In this document: positions 7,767 to 16,576 of the stretch, one piece after another
Position numbering within the stretch: the stretch's first letter is position 1
How the letters are laid out: each line of letters opens with the position of its first letter
Assembly: GCF_016862195.1 (NCBI RefSeq)
Contig: NZ_BOMM01000049.1
Coordinates: 62,001-126,000 of the forward strand
From: Paractinoplanes ferrugineus
GTDB lineage: Bacteria > Actinomycetota > Actinomycetes > Mycobacteriales > Micromonosporaceae
Direction: 5' to 3'
DNA: 64,000 bases
The notes under the pieces: generated by a model
Database searches by the model: none
What the model was told of the DNA's origin: nothing
The model's input: only the letters and a program-made list of their open reading frames with translations
Made by a program: the position numbers and the translations under genes

Positions 7767-8420
7767 ATGACCGTGGTCGCAGAAGGCCGGCGGGCAGCGC
7801 CGGCCAGGCCGAGTCCGAGCCCAGCGGTACAACCCAAGCGACGTTGGTCGTTGCTAGTCGGTGGGCTTCTATCCATTTTGCTGTGCGCGGGCATTTTCGC
7901 GGTGGTCCAGCTTCGTGGCGACGCCCGGATCCAGGTGCTGGCGATTGCTCGCGCAGTGGCCGCAGGACAACCGCTGACCGCCGACGACTTGAAGGCTGTG
8001 CGCGTTGTGCCCGACCCCAGCGTGCCGCTGGTCAAGGCTGTTGAGGTCGATCAGGTCATCGGCCGGAGCCCGGCGGTTCCGCTGGCGCCCGGCACGCTGC
8101 TCGCGGAGTCCCAGCTCGGACCGGCGTCTTGGCCCGGCGCTGGTCAGGCCGTTGTTGCTGCGGTGTTCAAGCCGGGCGCTGTCCCGGCAGGGCTGGCTCC
8201 CGGCAGCCATGCGCTGGTCGTCACCGTCGCCAAGAGCGACGTCACCGGAACCTCCGACGCGACCTCGACACCGCAGCCGGTCGCCGCGACCGTCGTCGAC
8301 ATCACCGAGGGGACTGACGGCACCGGCACGACGATCGTGTCGCTGCTGCTGGCCCGCGCCGACGCGACGAAGCTCGCCGGGGCGGGAACAGACCTGTCTC
8401 TGGTCCTGGTGGCGAGCTGA
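7767..8420 (+). CDS. SAF-domain protein (CpaB/RcpC-like), first gene of the pilus locus
   Basis: The 217-residue protein has a short cytoplasmic N-terminus, one membrane segment (about residues 27-46, LLVGGLLSILLCAGIFAVV) and an external SAF domain beginning at VLAIARAVAAGQPLTADDL. SAF domains of the CpaB/RcpC type are periplasmic or wall-facing parts of Tad pilus machines, thought to help assemble the pore or hold the pilus. The order SAF, CpaE-like, TadA, TadB, TadC that follows is the standard Tad order. It is the first gene of a tightly packed operon, 1 nt before the next start. Its distance to the divergent regulator leaves room for a promoter. Confidence 0.8.
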   Translation: MTVVAEGRRAAPARPSPSPAVQPKRRWSLLVGGLLSILLCAGIFAVVQLRGDARIQVLAIARAVAAGQPLTADDLKAVRVVPDPSVPLVKAVEVDQVIGRSPAVPLAPGTLLAESQLGPASWPGAGQAVVAAVFKPGAVPAGLAPGSHALVVTVAKSDVTGTSDATSTPQPVAATVVDITEGTDGTGTTIVSLLLARADATKLAGAGTDLSLVLVAS

Positions 8421-8421
8421 C

Positions 8422-9114
8422 ATGCTGGTCGCCGTCACCTCTGTCAAATCCGGCGGGGCTACCAGTTTCGCCAGCGCGCTGGCCGCGGTGTGGCCGGATG
8501 AGTCCGCGCTCCTGATCGAAGCGGATCCGGCCGGCGGTGACCTCGGCGGCTGGCACGGCCTTCCCGACAGCCCTGGCCTGGCATCGCTGGCCAACGCCTG
8601 CCGCAGCGGTCACCCCGACATCGGCGAGCACACCACCCGCCTGCCGTTCGGCATCGACGCGGTCCTCGCCGCCGCCGGGCGACCGCAGGCCAGCGCGGCG
8701 ATCGGGCTGCTGGCCGACACCGAGCCCGCACGCTGGGCCAAGGAACGCCCAATCGTGCTCGACCTCGGTCGCCTGGAACCCGGCTCTCCGGCGCTGCCGC
8801 TGCTGGAGTTGGCGGATGTGGTCCTCGTCGTGGCCGGCGGCGACGCTCTGTCGCTGCTGCGCCTGTCGCTGGCCGAGATCCCCAGCGACCGGGCGCGGCT
8901 GGTCACCATCGGCCGGGTCGGCTACTCCAATGAGGACCTGGCTCACCTCGTCGGCGTCCCGCTGATCGCGCATATGCCGTGGGACCGGCACAGCGCCGAG
9001 ATCATCGCGGGTAAACGCCGGATCGGTCGGGCGTGGAACCGCCTCGGCCTGCCCGCGACCGCGCGAGCCTTGGCCGCGTCCCTCGTCCGCCAGGGCAACT
9101 TCCAGGTGAGGTGA
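8422..9114 (+). CDS. CpaE/Ssd-like P-loop protein with degenerate Walker A
   Basis: This 230-residue protein starts at ATG 8422, right after the SAF gene stop. It has the fold pattern of MinD/ParA-type proteins: a first strand MLVAVTSVKSGGATSFASAL, then LLIEADPAGGDLGGWHG, where ParA proteins bind the nucleotide base-side. CpaE-like proteins position or regulate Tad pilus machines. The deviant Walker A of this family should read KGGxGKT/S; here it is KSGGATS, without the second lysine, so ATP hydrolysis may be lost. It also lacks the N-terminal receiver-like domain of CpaE/Ssd. A separate small gene at 57359 resembles that missing domain. Confidence 0.7.
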   Translation: MLVAVTSVKSGGATSFASALAAVWPDESALLIEADPAGGDLGGWHGLPDSPGLASLANACRSGHPDIGEHTTRLPFGIDAVLAAAGRPQASAAIGLLADTEPARWAKERPIVLDLGRLEPGSPALPLLELADVVLVVAGGDALSLLRLSLAEIPSDRARLVTIGRVGYSNEDLAHLVGVPLIAHMPWDRHSAEIIAGKRRIGRAWNRLGLPATARALAASLVRQGNFQVR

Positions 9115-9121
9115 AGATCCC

Positions 9122-10450
9122 ATGACCATGCCGCTGACCACAGCATTGTCCGAATCCGATCTCGTCGCGGAGCTTCGTGCGCAAGTCACCCAGGCGATGG
9201 GGGCGCATGCCGGAGGCGGTCTGCTGCCCGCCACCGAACGGCGTGTGCTCGCCGAGCGTTACACCGGCGAGGCCTTGGACGCTCTGGCTCGGCAGGCGCT
9301 CGACGAAGGGCGCGCCCCGCTGTCGGCGGAGGCCGAAGCCCGGGTGGCTCGCGCGGTCATCGACCACATCGTCGGCGCGGGCGGGCTGCAACACCTGCTG
9401 AGCAACCCTGAGATCGAGAACATCCACGCCAACGGCGCCGACGAGGTCTTCATCCGCTACGTCGGCGGTAAGTCAGAGGTCGGGCCGCCGATCGCCGAAT
9501 CCGACGAGGCCATGATCGAGATGATTCGGGCGCTGGCAGCCGAGGCTGCGCTCGGGGCGGACCTGTCCGGCCAGGGCGAGGAACGCACGTTCGACCGGGC
9601 CAACCCGGTGCTGGACATGCGGCTACGCGACGGGGAACGGTTGTGCGCGACGATGTCGGTGTCGAGTCGACCTGCGCTGGCGATCCGCCGTCCGACGATG
9701 TTCAACGCCGACCTCGACGACCTGATGGCCAAGGGCATGTTGGACGAGCCGTTGTGCCGGGTGATCCAGGCAGCGATGCGCGCCAAACTCAACATGGTCT
9801 TCGCGGGTGGCACCAACACCGGCAAGACCACGTTCGCCAGGGCCGCCGCCCGCGCCATCCCCGCGCACGAGCGGCTGGTAACCATCGAGGACCAGTACGA
9901 ACTCGAACTCAAGGATCCGGTCGCGCATCCGAATGTCGTGATGTTCCAGGCGCGGCGACCGAACCTGGAAGGCGTCGGCGCGGTCCCGATGACGGCACTG
10001 GTGCACACCGCCCTGCGCCTGGACCCGGATCGGGTGATCGTCGGTGAGACCCGCGGCGACGAAGTGATAGACCTGCTCAAAGCCATGAGCCAGGGCAACG
10101 ACGGCAGCTTCGCCACGATCCACGCGTCCTCCAGCGTGCAGGTGTTCACCCGGATGAAGCTGTACGCCAAGCAGTCGCCCGAGAAGCTGGACTTCGACGC
10201 GAGCGCCATGCTGATCGCCGAAGCTCTCGATCTGGTCGTGCACCTGGACTGGACCCCGACGAAGACCCGGGTGGTGTCCAGCGTCCGGGAGGTCGTCGGT
10301 TTCGACGGCGGCGACGTGATCTCCAACGAGGTGTGGCGGCCCGGCCACGAACGCCGCGCGGTGCCGAACACGCCGCTGCGCACCGAGACCCTGGACCGGC
10401 TGGAAGCCGCCGGACTCGACCCGCACCTCATCGACCGGGTCGGGTGGTGA
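9122..10450 (+). CDS. tadA: TadA/CpaF-type pilus assembly ATPase
   Basis: The 442-residue cytoplasmic hexameric ATPase powers pilus extension. Walker A is GGTNTGKT (about residues 229-236), the Asp box is LVTIEDQYELEL (252-263), Walker B is VIVGETRGDE (305-314), and the His box is SFATIHASS (about 330-338). An N-terminal domain with DHIVGAGGLQHLLSNPEIENI (about 81-101) is usual for the TadA/CpaF branch of the VirB11 family. All catalytic motifs are intact and length is normal. It starts 7 nt after the CpaE-like gene and is followed by tadB at 3 nt, so it belongs to one operon. Confidence 0.92.
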   Translation: MTMPLTTALSESDLVAELRAQVTQAMGAHAGGGLLPATERRVLAERYTGEALDALARQALDEGRAPLSAEAEARVARAVIDHIVGAGGLQHLLSNPEIENIHANGADEVFIRYVGGKSEVGPPIAESDEAMIEMIRALAAEAALGADLSGQGEERTFDRANPVLDMRLRDGERLCATMSVSSRPALAIRRPTMFNADLDDLMAKGMLDEPLCRVIQAAMRAKLNMVFAGGTNTGKTTFARAAARAIPAHERLVTIEDQYELELKDPVAHPNVVMFQARRPNLEGVGAVPMTALVHTALRLDPDRVIVGETRGDEVIDLLKAMSQGNDGSFATIHASSSVQVFTRMKLYAKQSPEKLDFDASAMLIAEALDLVVHLDWTPTKTRVVSSVREVVGFDGGDVISNEVWRPGHERRAVPNTPLRTETLDRLEAAGLDPHLIDRVGW

Positions 10451-10453
10451 CTC

Positions 10454-11278
10454 ATGACCGCACTCGCCGCCCTGCTCGGAGCGGGCGTCGGCCTCGGCTT
10501 CCTGGCGGTCGTCGCCGGTCTTCGGCCACCCGCAGTCGGCGACCCACGCCGTCCCTCCGGGATCCGGTTCACCCGTGAGCACGTCATCCGGCTCGCCGTC
10601 GCGGTGGCCGTGGCCGCCCTGGCAGGGTTGCTGACCCGCTGGCCGGTCGGCGCGATCCTCGCCGGGATCGGCGCGTACGCGCTGCCGATCGCGCTGGGCA
10701 CCAACAAGAAGGCGGCCCGCGACCTCGCGCGCACCGAGGCCGTCGCCGTCTGGACCGAGATGCTGCGCGACAACCTGTCCGGGGCGTCCGGGCTCGAACA
10801 GTCCATCCTCGTCACCGCCCCGTACGCGCCGGCCGCCATCAAGGACGAGATCGACGACCTCGCCGCCGCCGTGCGTCTCGGTCACCGGCTACCGATCGCC
10901 CTGGCCGAGCTGCGCGCCCGGCTCAACGACCGGACCGGCCGGCTGGTGGTGCGAGCGCTGATCCAAGCCTCCACCCGCCAGTCCCGGCAGCTCGCCGACC
11001 TGCTGACCGAGCTGGCCACCCGGGCACGTGCCCGAGCCACCCTGCGACTGAAGATCGCCCCCGGGCACGCGAAGATTCGCACCAATGCCCGGGTGATCAC
11101 CGCGTTCACGATCGTGATGGCGGTCGGGCTGATCCTGTTCAACCCGACGTTCCTCGCCCCGTACCGCAGCCTCGCCGGTCAGCTCACGCTCGTCGTGGTG
11201 GGTGCCATCTTCGCGGTCGGCTTCCTGGGCATTGCCCGCCTCGCCCGCATCGGCGTGACCGAAGGAGCCCGGACATGA
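10454..11278 (+). CDS. tadB: TadB-type inner membrane platform protein
   Basis: The 274-residue membrane protein has an N-terminal hydrophobic segment (about 1-22), a second pair around residues 37-78, then a cytoplasmic GspF-type domain, and a C-terminal pair (about 218-265). The GspF-like core includes EMLRDNLSGASGLEQSIL and RTGRLVVRALIQASTRQSRQLADLL. TadB with TadC forms the membrane platform that the TadA ATPase acts on. It overlaps the next gene by 4 nt (ATGA), which indicates translational coupling. Family assignment is firm; the B versus C naming rests on gene order. Confidence 0.85.
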   Translation: MTALAALLGAGVGLGFLAVVAGLRPPAVGDPRRPSGIRFTREHVIRLAVAVAVAALAGLLTRWPVGAILAGIGAYALPIALGTNKKAARDLARTEAVAVWTEMLRDNLSGASGLEQSILVTAPYAPAAIKDEIDDLAAAVRLGHRLPIALAELRARLNDRTGRLVVRALIQASTRQSRQLADLLTELATRARARATLRLKIAPGHAKIRTNARVITAFTIVMAVGLILFNPTFLAPYRSLAGQLTLVVVGAIFAVGFLGIARLARIGVTEGART

Positions 11279-12183
11279 TCACGGCGACCATGCTGGGCGC
11301 GGGGGCCGGGCTCGGCCTGGCGATGCTCGTCGCCTTCACGTTCCCGGCCCGGCCCACCCTGGCCCAGGCGTTCGCCGCCCTGCATCCGCGCACCACCGGC
11401 ATGACGATCTACGCGCGGCCGTTCATCCCGTCTGAGAACGCGGGACAGCTGGCCGTGCTGGGGCGGCCGTTCGCTCCGCTGCTGGAGCGGCTCGGCCTGC
11501 CCCGTGCCAAGGTCCGCGCCGACCTGGGGATCTGCGGCCGAGACCCCCGCCGGCACCTGGCCGAGCAAGCCGCGATGGCGTTTCTGGGCTTCCTGCTACC
11601 CCCGGCGTTCGTCGCCCTGGTCACCCTCGGCGGCACGCCGATCGGCTGGCAGCTACCGGTATGGGCCTCGCTGATCCTGGGCGCGCTCGGCGCGTTCGTG
11701 CCGGATCTCGCCGTAGCGTCCGAAGCCGTCAAACGCCGCGCCGAACTGCGTGAAGCCGTCTCGGAAATGCTCGACCTGGTCGTGATCTCGCTGGCCGGTG
11801 GCGCGGGCGTGGATCAAGCTCTGCGTGACGCCACCACCGAATCCGAGGGATGGGCGCAGACCGCCCTGCGGCAGGCCGTCGAAGCGGCACACCTGCGGCG
11901 GGTCCCGCCCTGGCAGACCCTCGGAACGCTCGGTGAGACCGCCGGGCTGACCGCCCTGGCCGAGTTGTCGGCCGCGCTGGCAATGGCAGGCAGTGAAGGC
12001 GCACGGATCAAGTCGACGCTGTCCGCCCGGTCGTCCGCGCTGATGACCCACCAACTCGCCGAGGCCGAGGCCGCCGCCGCATCAGCGACCGAACGGATGG
12101 TGCTGCCGCTGGTCTGCCTGCTCGGCGGGTTCCTGATCTTCCTGATCTTCCCTGCTTTCGCCACGATCCTCGGCGCGTTCTAG
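11275..12183 (+). CDS. tadC: TadC-type inner membrane platform protein
   Basis: The 302-residue partner of TadB has an N-terminal segment (about 1-24), two central membrane helices (about 100-155) and a C-terminal helix ending at FPAFATILGAF. The cytoplasmic domain contains AVSEMLDLVVISLAGGAGVDQALRD in two successive parts, a sequence style typical of GspF-domain TadC proteins, and LPLVCLLGGFLIFLIFP near the end, also typical. It overlaps tadB by 4 nt. The following 89-nt gap before the pilin gene could hold an mRNA processing or internal start signal. Confidence 0.85.
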   Translation: MITATMLGAGAGLGLAMLVAFTFPARPTLAQAFAALHPRTTGMTIYARPFIPSENAGQLAVLGRPFAPLLERLGLPRAKVRADLGICGRDPRRHLAEQAAMAFLGFLLPPAFVALVTLGGTPIGWQLPVWASLILGALGAFVPDLAVASEAVKRRAELREAVSEMLDLVVISLAGGAGVDQALRDATTESEGWAQTALRQAVEAAHLRRVPPWQTLGTLGETAGLTALAELSAALAMAGSEGARIKSTLSARSSALMTHQLAEAEAAAASATERMVLPLVCLLGGFLIFLIFPAFATILGAF

Positions 12184-12272
12184 GAGATCCGTGAGTTCAG
12201 GAATTCCGAAGTGTCTTCAAACTTCCGGTCCGGAATCCACCAGGCCGGTCAACCCTCACGGGAGGTACTCGA

Positions 12273-12467
12273 ATGTTGTATTACCTGGTCGCATACGCCG
12301 CAGCCTCCACACAGCAGATCCGGGAGCGCACGGGTCGTCACCACCGCGACGGCGGCTACAGCACGGAGATGATCGCCGTGACCGCCTTCGTGGTCGCACT
12401 GGCCCTCGCGGCGCTGGCGATCCTCGGCCCGAAAGTCCTGGAAAAGATCAACGGCGTCACGCTGTGA
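12273..12467 (+). CDS. Small Flp/DUF4244-like pilin
   Basis: This 64-residue protein is the best candidate for the major pilin. GGGAGG lies 7 nt before the ATG. It has a charged leader ending in RHHRDGG, then YSTEMIAVTAFVVALALAAL as the single hydrophobic helix. A prepilin cut after the first glycine of DGG would leave a glutamate at position 5, as in Flp pilins. The canonical TEY motif is replaced by TEM. The short length after the helix fits the Flp family. A dedicated prepilin peptidase is encoded in the same operon (16573). It overlaps the next gene by 4 nt. Confidence 0.7.
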   Translation: MLYYLVAYAAASTQQIRERTGRHHRDGGYSTEMIAVTAFVVALALAALAILGPKVLEKINGVTL

Positions 12468-12871
12468 CCACTACGGCGCCCCGACGCCGGCGCGACCGAG
12501 GGGCGGCCAGCGTCGAACTGGTGCTGGCCACCCCTCTGCTTGGCCTCCTGCTGATGGCCGCCGTCCAGTTCGCCCTCTGGCAGCACGCCAGCCACATGGC
12601 ACAGGCCGCCGCCAACGAAGGCGTGCAGATCGCACGGGCCTACGGCAGCAGCGCCGCCGCCGGACGATCCGACACTGAGGCGCTGCTGGCCGACCTGTCC
12701 GGCGGCGTCCTGTCCGGCACCTCCGTCAGCGCCAGCCGCAGCGCCACCACCGCCACGATCACGATCACCGGCCGCGCCGAGGCCGTGATCCCCGGCCTGT
12801 CCTTCCCGATCAAAGTCACCGTCACCGCGCCGGTCGAACGGATTCCGGCAAATCCAGCAAGCCCCGCGTAA
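12464..12871 (+). CDS. TadE-like pseudopilin
   Basis: Starting at the GTG overlapping the pilin stop gives 135 residues. A basic leader (TTTAPRRRRDRG) precedes AASVELVLATPLLGLLLMAAVQFAL, the TadE-type transmembrane helix with the conserved glutamate five residues into the mature protein. A short extracellular beta-rich domain with many Thr/Ser follows. TadE-like minor pilins initiate or tip the pilus. The longer reading frame from 12191 runs through the pilin gene in another frame and was rejected. Confidence 0.8.
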   Translation: MTTTAPRRRRDRGAASVELVLATPLLGLLLMAAVQFALWQHASHMAQAAANEGVQIARAYGSSAAAGRSDTEALLADLSGGVLSGTSVSASRSATTATITITGRAEAVIPGLSFPIKVTVTAPVERIPANPASPA

Positions 12872-12879
12872 GGACGACC

Positions 12880-13380
12880 ATGGATTCGAACATCGAAGAC
12901 CCTGGCGCGTGTGCGGGGCAACGATCCGATCGGCGGCGCAGGACGGGGATGAGGCCGGGTTCGCTTGGTCGCCGGTTCGCGGCTGGTGACCGTGGCTCGA
13001 TCACGAGCGAACTCGCGGTATTCGTCGTGCCGTTCCTCATCCTCATGGCGATGTTCATTGTGTTCTGCGGCCGGGCGGCCTCGGTGTCGATCGACGCTCA
13101 CGCCGTAGCTGCCGCTGCGGCCCGTGCCGCCGCCGACGCTCCGACGGCGGGAGCCGCACGTACGGCCGCCAGCCGGGCCGCCAGCGCGATGGCTTCCGGC
13201 AGCAAGTTCACCTGTACCGCGACGACCGACACCGGCCAGTTCCGGCGCGGCGGGTCCGTCACCGTCCGCGCCGCATGTGTCCTGCCGATTGCAGACCTCG
13301 GCATCCCCAGCCTCGGCGGGACCAAGACCGCCCACGCCACCGCGACCGAACCCATCGACATTTACCGGGCGGGGACATGA
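12880..13380 (+). CDS. Second TadE-like pseudopilin
   Basis: The 166-residue protein has a long basic leader (residues 1-38), then GSITSELAVFVVPFLILMAM, the TadE helix with glutamate in the expected place. The outer domain has two cysteines (FTCTATT and RAACVLP) that could form a disulfide. A stretch of alanine-rich helix (HAVAAAAARAAADA) follows the membrane segment, as in many TadE/TadF proteins. The stop overlaps the start of the next gene. It probably serves as a minor pilin together with its neighbours. Confidence 0.75.
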   Translation: MDSNIEDPGACAGQRSDRRRRTGMRPGSLGRRFAAGDRGSITSELAVFVVPFLILMAMFIVFCGRAASVSIDAHAVAAAAARAAADAPTAGAARTAASRAASAMASGSKFTCTATTDTGQFRRGGSVTVRAACVLPIADLGIPSLGGTKTAHATATEPIDIYRAGT

Positions 13381-13808
13381 CTTGCACACCAGCACCTACG
13401 GCCAGCCGTCGCATCCGTGCCGCCGACCGTGGGACGGTCACCGCGTTCACCGTCGTCTGGTTGGCCGCCGCGCTCGCCCTCGCCGGGCTCGTCCTGGACG
13501 CCGGACTTGCCGTCTCGACGAAGGTCAACGCCCGAGCCGTCGCCAACGCCGCCGCGCGCGCCGGAGCACGGGAACTCGACCTGGCCGCCCTACGAATCAA
13601 CGGCGTCATCCGCATCGACCAGAACAAGGCCCGTACGTCCGCCGCAGGCTGGATCGCCCGCGCCGGACTACGCGGCACCGTCACCGTCACCGCGGACACC
13701 GTGACGGTCAGCGTGACCACCTCCCAGCCGACGCAACTGCTCGGCCTGATCGGTATCCGCAGCATCCCGGTCCACGCCACGGCGACCGCCGAAGCGATCA
13801 CCCCCTGA
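13377..13808 (+). CDS. TadG-like pilus protein
   Basis: From ATG 13377 (overlapping the previous stop by 3 nt) the protein is 143 residues. The leader TASRRIRAADRGTVTAFTVV runs into a hydrophobic helix with GLVLDAGLAVSTKVNARAVAN, which matches the TadG/Tad N-terminal region (LDxGxxxxxxxxAqxAAD-type). It is much shorter than full TadG proteins with a von Willebrand domain, as is common in actinobacterial loci. It closes the run of three pseudopilins. Confidence 0.75.
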   Translation: MTCTPAPTASRRIRAADRGTVTAFTVVWLAAALALAGLVLDAGLAVSTKVNARAVANAAARAGARELDLAALRINGVIRIDQNKARTSAAGWIARAGLRGTVTVTADTVTVSVTTSQPTQLLGLIGIRSIPVHATATAEAITP

Positions 13809-13822
13809 CGAGGAGACACACG

Positions 13823-16576
13823 ATGCTGTCCTGGCTCGGCCGTGCGGCCATCCGCATCAGCGCAGGCAGCCTCCTGACCGCGATCGTCGCCGGAGTCCCT
13901 ACCTGGCTCGTGATCGCCGTGGGCTGGCCACTACCGGGCAGCATGCCCGACCGCGGCAGCCTCACCACGTTCCTGAACGGCGGGGTCACCGACCGCATGG
14001 TGGTCAACCTGCTGGCCATCGCGATCTGGCTCGTCTGGATGCTGTTCGCACAGGCCGTCTACGCCGAACTGCGCGACACCATCCGTGGCGTCAAAGACCT
14101 GCACCTGCGGGCACACCGCAACCCGCTGCGCAGCACGGCATCGATCCTGGTCAGCTCGATGCTGCTCGGCACCGTCCTGACCGCAACGGCGGCCACCGCC
14201 AGCCCGCACGCCGCCGCCGGACCCGACGTCACCACGACGCCGCGCGCCCTGCCAGCCGTCGCGCTGGCAACGGTCAGCGAAGGCCCAGCCACCATCCACG
14301 TCGGCAACCAGACATACGTATACGTCGTCAAGCGCGCCGACAGCCTGTCCAAGATCTCCGCCGCCTGGCTCGGCAATACCGACCGATGGCCGGAGATCTG
14401 CCAGCTGAACAAGCACCGCCACTTCGCCACGGTCGGCGGCACCCTGCGCGACTGCAACCTGATCTTCCCCGGCTGGGACCTGCGGCTACCCGCCGACGCC
14501 AAACCACCCGCCTCCGCGAAGACCGGCAACACCCACCACACCACGCAACCTCCGGCAGCGGCCCCGACCACGACGGCCAGCCCGTCAGCGTCCGCGTCAA
14601 CATCAGCAACACCGAGCAGCGCGCCCGCTACGACAGCCGCCGATCCCGGCTCGCCCTCAGCCACGACGAGCAGCACGGCAGCCCCCTCGACGGCCGCCAC
14701 ACCGAGCAGTTCCGCGACCGCCGCTGCCCCTGCCGCGCCAACCTCGGCGTCCAGCTCCCCGACATCCGCGTCCGTCCCGGCATCCTCGGCCTCGGCGGCG
14801 TCAGATCCGGACACGCCGAGTACGGCCGCGTCGCACGACGAGCACGGCGTACAACTCTCACCGTCGAGCTGGGTCCCGTGGATCCTCGCCGCCGCGATCA
14901 GCGCCGCCACGCTCCTGGTCTGGCGCCAGCGCCGCCGCCGCTACACCGGCGAACCCGACGACGGCCCGCCAACCGAACTACCACCGCCCGTGGTCGCGCT
15001 GCGCCGCGCGGTCAACCACAACCCCGACCTGCCGAACCCCGACGACAGCGAAGCCGAGCCGCCGGGCATGCCAGACCTCGCAACGCTGCCGCCCGGCGGA
15101 ACCGGCCTGGTCGGCGACGGCGCGACCGCTGCCGCCCGTGCCGCTCTCGTGGCCGTGCTCTCCTCCGGCGGCCCGCACCACCCGGACACACGCGCGGAGG
15201 TCATCATCGACGCCGCAACCATGGCCACCCTGCTCGGCCCGGACGTCGTGACCCTCGGCCCCTGGCCGCGCCTGCACCTGGCCGACAACCTCGACGATGC
15301 CCTCACCGCCGCCGAAGCCCGGCTACTGCACCGCAGCCGCATCCTGGACGAACACACCCTCACCGACCTCGACGAACTCCGCACGGCCGCGCCCGACGAG
15401 GAAGCTCTCCCGCCGGTCATGCTCATCACCGAGACTCCGCCCGCCGGCGCCCGCATGCGCGCCAAGGTCGCCCTCGCGCTGGGCGAAGGACTGCACGTAT
15501 CTGCGCTGCTGCTCGGCGAATGGGCCCACGGCGCCACCATAAAGGTCGCCTCCGACGGGCACACCATGCTCGTCTCCGGGCAGACCAGCGAACCGATGCC
15601 GTCCCGGCTGCCCGTCCTCGAGCCGGGCGCGGCGATCCAAATCCTGACCACGCTGCGCGAAGCCCAAACCGGGGAACCACCCGCCATCACCTCACCGGCA
15701 ATCCCCGTCACCGTCGTACCGCTGCACGCCAGCCGCACCGAGAACACCCCGACCGACACGACCCCACCCACCGTCGCCGTCCCCGGCCCAGACTCCACGG
15801 AACCGGCCAGCGCAGCGCCCGCGGTCGGAGAAGGCCGGGCGCGGCTGCGGGTCCTCGGCCGACCCCGCATCGAAGACATCACCGCGGAAGGCCGGCCGCT
15901 ACGAGCCAAAGCCCTCGAACTGGCCGTGTATCTCGCGGTGCATCCCGATGGGGCCGCCACCCGGGAGATCGGCGAGTACCTGGAACCCGATGCCCGCGTT
16001 AACCAGGCCGACCAGCGCGTGCACACCAACGCCTCCAACCTGCGCCACGTGCTCGGCCGCGCCGGCACCGCCGAGGCCAAGAACGCGTACGTCATCAAGT
16101 CGGCCGGACGCTACCGGCTCGATCCGGCAACCGTGGACGTCGACGTCTGGACGTTGCGAGACCTGATGCGCAAGGCCACCATCGCCACCAAGCCGCACCG
16201 CCGGGACCTGCTGGCCGCCGCCTGCGAGCTGTGCAGCGCGCCCCTGGCCGAGGGCCAGGACTACGAGTGGATCCAGCCGCACCGCGAGACGGTGCGCCGC
16301 TGGGGTACCGAAGCGCACCTGATGCTGGCCGACGATCTGCTCGACAGCGACCCGCAGACCGCGTCCGACCTGCTCGACAAGGCGATCGGGATGGACCGCT
16401 ACAACGAGGCTCTCTACGTCAAAGCGATGCACGCCCGCCACGCCCGGGCCGACGCCGACGGAATCCGGACCCTGCTGCGCGCTCTCACCAAGGCCCTGGC
16501 CGACCTGGATGCCGAGCCGCGCGAAGACACCCTCGAACTGGCCAACACGCTGCGCACCAGCCTGGACAGCAAATGA
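13823..16576 (+). CDS. Membrane-spanning LysM protein with C-terminal BTAD domain
   Basis: The start at ATG 13823 (AGGAG upstream) gives 917 residues. In order: two N-terminal membrane segments (about 15-37 and 54-75), a third hydrophobic stretch near 100-120, a LysM peptidoglycan-binding domain (about 150-200: YVVKRADSLSKISAAWLG), a long Thr/Ser/Pro/Ala low-complexity linker (about 210-345), another membrane helix (about 350-368), a cytoplasmic region, and from about 670 a winged-helix plus BTAD domain (RPLRAKALELAVYLAVHPDG, then YNEALYVKAMHARHARAD). BTAD domains occur in SARP activators. The layout would let a wall-binding outer part signal to a DNA-binding-like inner part. Such proteins are recurrent in actinobacterial Tad loci; their role is unproven. 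Confidence 0.8.
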   Translation: MLSWLGRAAIRISAGSLLTAIVAGVPTWLVIAVGWPLPGSMPDRGSLTTFLNGGVTDRMVVNLLAIAIWLVWMLFAQAVYAELRDTIRGVKDLHLRAHRNPLRSTASILVSSMLLGTVLTATAATASPHAAAGPDVTTTPRALPAVALATVSEGPATIHVGNQTYVYVVKRADSLSKISAAWLGNTDRWPEICQLNKHRHFATVGGTLRDCNLIFPGWDLRLPADAKPPASAKTGNTHHTTQPPAAAPTTTASPSASASTSATPSSAPATTAADPGSPSATTSSTAAPSTAATPSSSATAAAPAAPTSASSSPTSASVPASSASAASDPDTPSTAASHDEHGVQLSPSSWVPWILAAAISAATLLVWRQRRRRYTGEPDDGPPTELPPPVVALRRAVNHNPDLPNPDDSEAEPPGMPDLATLPPGGTGLVGDGATAAARAALVAVLSSGGPHHPDTRAEVIIDAATMATLLGPDVVTLGPWPRLHLADNLDDALTAAEARLLHRSRILDEHTLTDLDELRTAAPDEEALPPVMLITETPPAGARMRAKVALALGEGLHVSALLLGEWAHGATIKVASDGHTMLVSGQTSEPMPSRLPVLEPGAAIQILTTLREAQTGEPPAITSPAIPVTVVPLHASRTENTPTDTTPPTVAVPGPDSTEPASAAPAVGEGRARLRVLGRPRIEDITAEGRPLRAKALELAVYLAVHPDGAATREIGEYLEPDARVNQADQRVHTNASNLRHVLGRAGTAEAKNAYVIKSAGRYRLDPATVDVDVWTLRDLMRKATIATKPHRRDLLAAACELCSAPLAEGQDYEWIQPHRETVRRWGTEAHLMLADDLLDSDPQTASDLLDKAIGMDRYNEALYVKAMHARHARADADGIRTLLRALTKALADLDAEPREDTLELANTLRTSLDSK

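Noticed and set aside
13124-13822. N-terminal extension of the LysM/BTAD protein
   Set aside because: The extension runs through the two pseudopilin genes in another frame. The ATG at 13823 has a ribosome site and starts directly at a membrane helix.
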